Shown: positions 60,608-64,000 of the stretch, in pieces | Position numbering within the stretch: the stretch's first letter is position 1 | Layout: each line of letters begins with the position of its first letter | From: Longimicrobiaceae bacterium | GTDB lineage: Bacteria > Gemmatimonadota > Gemmatimonadetes > Longimicrobiales > Longimicrobiaceae | Assembly: GCA_036375715.1 (NCBI GenBank) | Contig: DASVBS010000005.1 | Location: 1-64,000 of the forward strand | Direction: 5' to 3' | Length of the DNA stretch: 64,000 nt | The notes under the pieces: model-generated | The model's database searches: none | What the model saw: the letters and a program-made list of their open reading frames with translations, nothing else | Told to the model about the DNA's origin: nothing | Position numbers and translations under genes: made by a program

Positions 60608-60829
60608 GGGAAATTGCCAGAGGAGTTGCATCCCGCCCAGCGAAGCTCGGGCTGTGTGCCGCATGGTTGCCGCGACGCCTCTCTGGAGCGGCTCCCCCTA
60701 ACTCGTTGTGACCGAACGTCGTCGATCTGTACGGCGCGCTGCCCGGAATGCCGACGCGCCACAGGGCTCGCGGCTTGCCCTCTCCGCTCCCGTCCGGAAG
60801 GTACGACGAGCGAGAACAAGGAGCCCATC

Positions 60830-61315
60830 ATGCGTTACCGTTCCCTCCGCACCCACACCTTCACCCTTATGGCCCTGGTGGGTCTCCTCCTCTTCCACAG
60901 AGACGCCGCAGCGGCGCAGCAACTTCGTCCCGACCTGGCCCTCGACGGACGCTGGATCACCCTCGAGCGGGTGGAGCTCGGTGCGTTGGAGCTCGACACC
61001 ACCCACGTCCTCCCCATGGGACCCCACACCTACCAGGTACGCACGCGCTGGCAGTTCGACGAGGTGCAGACGTCGCCTGAGGGGTATCGCTACCGCTCCA
61101 GCGTCGCCGTCCGAGGGATCGATTGCCAGCGCCGGATGATGGCGATCATCGCCTTTGCCGACCACGACGGGGGCCGCATCGTACGAGTCGAGGCCCAGCC
61201 CGTATACGCCGCGCGCTGGGACCGTGTAAATCCGAGGTCAATCGTGGATCGCATTGCCACCGTCGTTTGCAATCGAGCGGAACGTCGCGCCGTGACCGCC
61301 AGCCTCGACGGCTGA
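60830..61315 (+). CDS. Exported surface-adhesin E-like protein
   Basis: 161 residues from ATG 60830, with AAGGAG 5 bp upstream. Signal peptide TFTLMALVGLLLFHRDAAAA. The mature part has two Cys that fit a disulfide, GIDCQRRMM and IATVVCNRAE, and the spacing of the surface-adhesin protein E family (PF16747): a short all-beta domain with 'xxDCxxR' and a C-terminal 'pxSixxxixxxVC' motif (PRSIVDRIATVVC). Periplasmic or surface location likely; binding partner unknown. Confidence 0.65.
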   Translation: MRYRSLRTHTFTLMALVGLLLFHRDAAAAQQLRPDLALDGRWITLERVELGALELDTTHVLPMGPHTYQVRTRWQFDEVQTSPEGYRYRSSVAVRGIDCQRRMMAIIAFADHDGGRIVRVEAQPVYAARWDRVNPRSIVDRIATVVCNRAERRAVTASLDG

Positions 61316-61339
61316 GCGCTTCACCCGACGACCGCAGGA

Positions 61340-61373
61340 AATCGGCCGCTGAGCAGGTGCTCGGCGGCCGATT
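61340..61373. terminator. Long bidirectional hairpin terminator
   Basis: AATCGGCCGC (61340-61349) pairs with GCGGCCGATT (61364-61373). Inside, GAGCA pairs with TGCTC around a GG loop. It sits 24 bp after the adhesin-E-like gene and ends 2 bp before the stop of the convergent oxidoreductase. Confidence 0.8.
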
Positions 61374-61375
61374 CG

Positions 61376-62557
61376 TTACGATCCTGAAGGCCGACTCCGC
61401 CCCGCGCCCGGACTGCCTGGGGTGATGGTCCGCGCCTGGGCCTGCGCCCGCAGCGCGAGCTCGGTGGCCAGGAAACAGTGCGCCTGCGTCATCGCCGTCT
61501 CGGTTCGGTTGAGAACGTCGTCCACCAATTGCCGCCCGTAGGGGAGGTCGACGGTCGCGCAGTCTTCGTATTTCACCCCTTCGCGATCTACCAGAAAGAG
61601 ATGGTTCCCTCCCTCGCGCCCGGCGATATCGACGTTCTTGCGAACCTCGATGTATCCCTCGCTGCCAAGGACTGTCAGCCGACCGTCGCCCCAGGTCGGT
61701 AGCCCGTCGGGAGTGAACCAGTCTACGCGAACATAGCCGGAGCCGCGATCACCGCGCACCATCACATCTCCGAAATCCTCTATTCCCGGGTACTGCGGAT
61801 GGTGAAGGTTGCCGACCTGCGCCGCCAGGATCTCGCCCGAGGTGGAACCGGTGAAGAAGAGGAACTGGTCGAGCTGGTGCGACCCGATGTCGCAGATGAT
61901 GCCGCCGTACGCCTCCCGGTCGAAGAACCACTCCGGACGCGTCTCAGGGTTCATCCGATGGGGGCCCAGCCCGATGGTCTGAATCACGTCGCCGATCGCC
62001 CCGGCCGCGACCAGCTCACCGGCGCGGACCGTCGCCCGGTTTTCGAAGCGCTCGCTGTACATGATCGAGTAGATGCGCCCCGTCTCGGCCTGGACGCGGC
62101 GTACCTCGGCGAGCTGTTCCAGGGTGGTGATCCCGGGCTTGTCGCTCATGTAATCCTTCCCTGCGCGCATCACGCGGATGCCGAGCGGTGCCCGCTGGTT
62201 CGGGATCGTGGCGGATACGACGAGCTGGATCGACGGATCCTCCAGGATCTCCTCCGCGCTCGACGCCCGCTTTGCATCCGGGTAGCGGCGTGCGAACTGG
62301 GCGCCGAGGTCCGGTTCGGCGGAGAAGAAGGAGACCAGCTCCCCACCGCCACGTTTCACCGCCTCCACCTGCCCGTAGATGTGGCCGTGGTTCATCCCGA
62401 TCGCCGCGAAGCGGATACGCGCCTGGCGGCTGCGGGAGCGGCTGGTGAGGATCGCCGGAGCTGCGGCCGCGACGCCCGGCAGCGCGGCTGCCGCCGCGGC
62501 ACCGGTGGCGAGGCGAACCGAGGTGGTCAGAAGCTCGCGTCGGGTGATCTTCTTCAT
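61376..62557 (-). CDS. Gfo/Idh/MocA-family oxidoreductase, Tat-exported
   Basis: 393 residues. Twin-arginine signal TRRELLTTSVRLATGAAA. Rossmann domain with IRFAAIGMNHGHIYG (the dinucleotide loop is altered from GxGxxG), then VSATIPNQRAPLGIRVMRAG and MSDKPGITTLEQL (the KP motif). C-terminal domain with GGIICDIGSHQLDQFLFF, the H of which is typical of the active site. These act on sugars or inositol derivatives with bound NAD(P) outside the cytoplasm. The xylose isomerase-like lipoprotein at 58002 may belong to the same route. Head region of ~35 residues is Ala-rich. Confidence 0.9.
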   Translation of the reverse strand: MKKITRRELLTTSVRLATGAAAAAALPGVAAAAPAILTSRSRSRQARIRFAAIGMNHGHIYGQVEAVKRGGGELVSFFSAEPDLGAQFARRYPDAKRASSAEEILEDPSIQLVVSATIPNQRAPLGIRVMRAGKDYMSDKPGITTLEQLAEVRRVQAETGRIYSIMYSERFENRATVRAGELVAAGAIGDVIQTIGLGPHRMNPETRPEWFFDREAYGGIICDIGSHQLDQFLFFTGSTSGEILAAQVGNLHHPQYPGIEDFGDVMVRGDRGSGYVRVDWFTPDGLPTWGDGRLTVLGSEGYIEVRKNVDIAGREGGNHLFLVDREGVKYEDCATVDLPYGRQLVDDVLNRTETAMTQAHCFLATELALRAQAQARTITPGSPGAGRSRPSGS

Positions 62558-62605
62558 GCGTGGGGTAGGAATGGTCGGGGTGGCCGCATCGGCTACCCGG
62601 GTGAA

Positions 62606-63130
62606 TCAGTCGTCCCGCAGGGCAATGGGGAGGAGTGTCTCCCAGCGTTCCCTTCGGTCGGCACCGCTGGGTGATGGTGACCCGGTCTCCCGGAGGTGGG
62701 TGGAGTAGCCGAGCTGCTCCGCTCCCAGCTCGCTGAGAAGCGACTCCAGCAGCTGCAGGGTCTCCGGGTCATCAGTGACGTGGGCGAGCAGCTGGAGCCG
62801 CGGGATGGCGAAGGACCGGGTGCCCGACTCCCGGACCACGCGGGCGTACTCCAGAAGCTCCGAACGCGCCTCCTCGTAGCGCTCGAGACCGATGAGCAGG
62901 AAGAGGAGAGTATAGCGGGTGCGAACCACGTCGGGGGAGAGGCGGATCAGCTTGCGGCAGATCCGCATTGCTTCCTCGAAGGAGCGGGCGTCCAGGAAAG
63001 CATCGATGGCCCAGCCGTAGCTAACCTTGGCCTGCTCGATCCGGCTGTCGTAGACGCATTCGTCTCCGGCCAATTCGAACGCCCTCGCTCGCTCGAGCGG
63101 GGGAGACGTCTGACGCTCGCTCACCGACAT
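62606..63130 (-). CDS. TPR-like helical protein, unknown
   Basis: 174 residues, soluble. Helical repeats: AKVSYGWAIDAFLDARSFEE, AMRICRKLIRLSPDVVRTRY, LLIGLERYEEARSELLEYA resemble TPR units; the C-terminal ~30 residues are disordered. No enzyme motif. It may be a scaffold protein. A 48-bp gap separates it from the Gfo/Idh gene downstream, so they could share a message. Confidence 0.65.
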   Translation of the reverse strand: MSVSERQTSPPLERARAFELAGDECVYDSRIEQAKVSYGWAIDAFLDARSFEEAMRICRKLIRLSPDVVRTRYTLLFLLIGLERYEEARSELLEYARVVRESGTRSFAIPRLQLLAHVTDDPETLQLLESLLSELGAEQLGYSTHLRETGSPSPSGADRRERWETLLPIALRDD

Positions 63131-63167
63131 GTGTGATGACTTCCCACGGTCTCCCCCACCCCTGCGA

Positions 63168-63506
63168 TCACGCGCTCGGCAGGGGCAGAGACGGATACGG
63201 CGCGGAGCTCCCGTTGGAGGCCACCGCTACCGAGTAGAGCTCGCTGACCACCGGGGTCGCGAAGAACGGGGTGAGCTTCGCTACCTGTTCCCTAAGGTAG
63301 CCGCTCGTTTCGCTGGCGGCGAGGTCCGCCTCGGAGGCCCACTGGGTGATCGAGATGGCGCGCTCGGTGATCGGGTCGATCAGCAGCATGGCCCGCCGGA
63401 AGCCCGGCTGCCGCCGCGCCGCCGGCAGAATCGATTCGCGGTAGATCCGTGTCGCCTCCTCCGCCGTGCCAGGTTTGAGCTGTACGGTGATCACACGTGC
63501 ATGCAT
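63168..63506 (-). CDS. Antibiotic biosynthesis monooxygenase (ABM) domain protein
   Basis: 112 residues from ATG 63506 (MHARVITVQLKPGT). Dimeric alpha/beta-barrel of the ABM/DUF3291-like kind: VITVQLKPGTAEEATRIYRE, PAARRQPGFRRAMLLIDPIT, AISITQWASEADLAA. Such proteins often act as small oxygenases or are of unknown function. GGAGG about 5 bp upstream of ATG. Ser/Pro-rich C-terminal tail. Confidence 0.85.
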   Translation of the reverse strand: MHARVITVQLKPGTAEEATRIYRESILPAARRQPGFRRAMLLIDPITERAISITQWASEADLAASETSGYLREQVAKLTPFFATPVVSELYSVAVASNGSSAPYPSLPLPSA

Positions 63507-63550
63507 CGCGCACCTCCGGAGCGAGGGGTGAAGGTCGACGATCGGATGAG

Positions 63551-63699
63551 AAACCACGCAGGTCACAGGGGACACGGAGGGCACGGAGGATCTTCCCCCT
63601 CAACTCACTGATTCAATCGAGGTTGAAGGATGGGCCTGGAAGTGGCTCGCCGATCCTCCGTGCCCTCAGTGCGGACCTCGGTGCCCTCGGTGGCTTCCA
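63551..63699. repeat. CACGGAGG-type inverted repeat element
   Basis: Direct units CACGGAGGG/CACGGAGGA on the left. GAGGGCACGGAGGATC (63577-63592) is a perfect 16-bp inverted match to GATCCTCCGTGCCCTC (63652-63667); the right arm continues with CCTCGGTGCCCTCGGTGG. It takes up much of the 63507-63913 gap, between divergent genes; nothing else is recognised there. A related single arm (GACCTCCGTTCCACCCTCTG) lies at ~511-531, after the GH95 gene. Confidence 0.8.
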
Positions 63700-63913
63700 A
63701 GCGAATACATGTTAAGACAAAACACGCTCAAACGCGCAAGGGCACGGAATAGATATTCGCTTGATTGAAGGCATTAGTAAGCACCGCATGGCTCGGGCCC
63801 ATTCGGCGGATATGACCATGCTGGCCCGATGAAAGTGGGCTTTCCGGTCAGGCAAGGCTCTTGCGCTAGGGGCAGCACGATCCGTCACTCACCCGTCGCA
63901 AGGAGCGCAGCCC

Positions 63914-64000
63914 ATGCCGAACATGACCGAGCCCAAGGACCTTCTCGTACACGAGCTGGGAGATCTGCTGTACGCCGAGCGTCGCTTTCTGACCGCGACC
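63914..64000 (+). CDS. YciF/DUF892-like ferritin-like protein, N-terminal part
   Basis: 29 residues before the window ends: MPNMTEPKDLLVHELGDLL followed by YAERRFLTAT. The 'xxLLxxELxDLLYAExxL' pattern is the first helix of DUF892 (YciF/YciE) ferritin-like proteins, which are stress-induced. AAGGAG lies ~12 bp before ATG 63914. Confidence 0.7.
   Translation, partial: MPNMTEPKDLLVHELGDLLYAERRFLTAT

Noticed and set aside
1-64000. tRNA, rRNA, integrase or transposase genes
   Set aside because: None were recognised on either strand. The repeat elements carry no coding capacity of their own.

Overview
The window is GC-rich and gene-dense. It combines a SusC/SusD pair, many lipoproteins with a clear lipobox, a small TonB plug-like lipoprotein, an ECF sigma factor beside a Ser/Thr kinase with TPR repeats, Tat-exported Gfo/Idh/MocA and xylose-isomerase-like proteins, and DPP4-type peptidases. 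That mix points to a free-living heterotroph of the Gemmatimonadota, perhaps Longimicrobium-like. This is inferred from gene content only; there is no rRNA or tRNA in the window.

Layout. 1-10.4 kb: carbohydrate genes (end of a GH95 enzyme, a lipoprotein glycosidase-like domain fused to an amidohydrolase, its stand-alone paralogue, a CE7 acetyl esterase) around a minus-strand set (phytol-kinase/DUF92 fusion, BNR protein, SRPBCC protein). 10.4-15.8 kb: Old Yellow Enzyme with an Rrf2 regulator, an orphan Imm-5-like protein, a drug-type MFS transporter with a C-terminal winged helix, and a thioesterase. 15.9-30.7 kb: the most coherent block. A GntR regulator heads a tightly coupled minus-strand series (4-hydroxyproline epimerase, three-subunit D-hydroxyproline dehydrogenase, DHDPS-like deaminase, then DUF885 and S9/DPP4-like peptidases). 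A SusC/SusD pair diverges from it. It reads as a locus for taking up and degrading hydroxyproline-rich peptides. 30.9-36 kb: a DACNV/diadenylate-cyclase-like protein coupled to an MFS transporter, an ABC-F ATPase, and a small frameshifted gene. 36-46.9 kb: DUF11 lipoprotein, ECF sigma factor, Ser/Thr kinase-TPR, TetR remnant, response regulator, PAP2 phosphatase, GH13 enzyme, GalM. 47-52.3 kb: aldo/keto reductase overlapping a TauE/SafE permease, Kup, and a BNR_4/PL24-like protein. 52.4-64 kb: mostly housekeeping and small genes (GNAT-ProC fusion, SMR exporter, exported peroxiredoxin, XseA/XseB, sugar isomerase-like lipoprotein, methyltransferase, oxidoreductase, start of a YciF-like gene).

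Intergenic repeats are the second main feature. Several families of short-period tandem repeats (heptamer ATTACGA, octamer GTGACAAG, AGAAGCC/GACTCCT-type units, and CACGGAGG-type units) are mostly arranged as head-to-head inverted arms 150-230 bp long. They sit tightly between genes, mostly at convergent gene ends, and often touch or supply the stop codons. One of them supplies the apparent N-terminus of XseA.

Coordinates of starts were chosen by family alignment from memory, Shine-Dalgarno matches and overlap with neighbours. No database search was possible.
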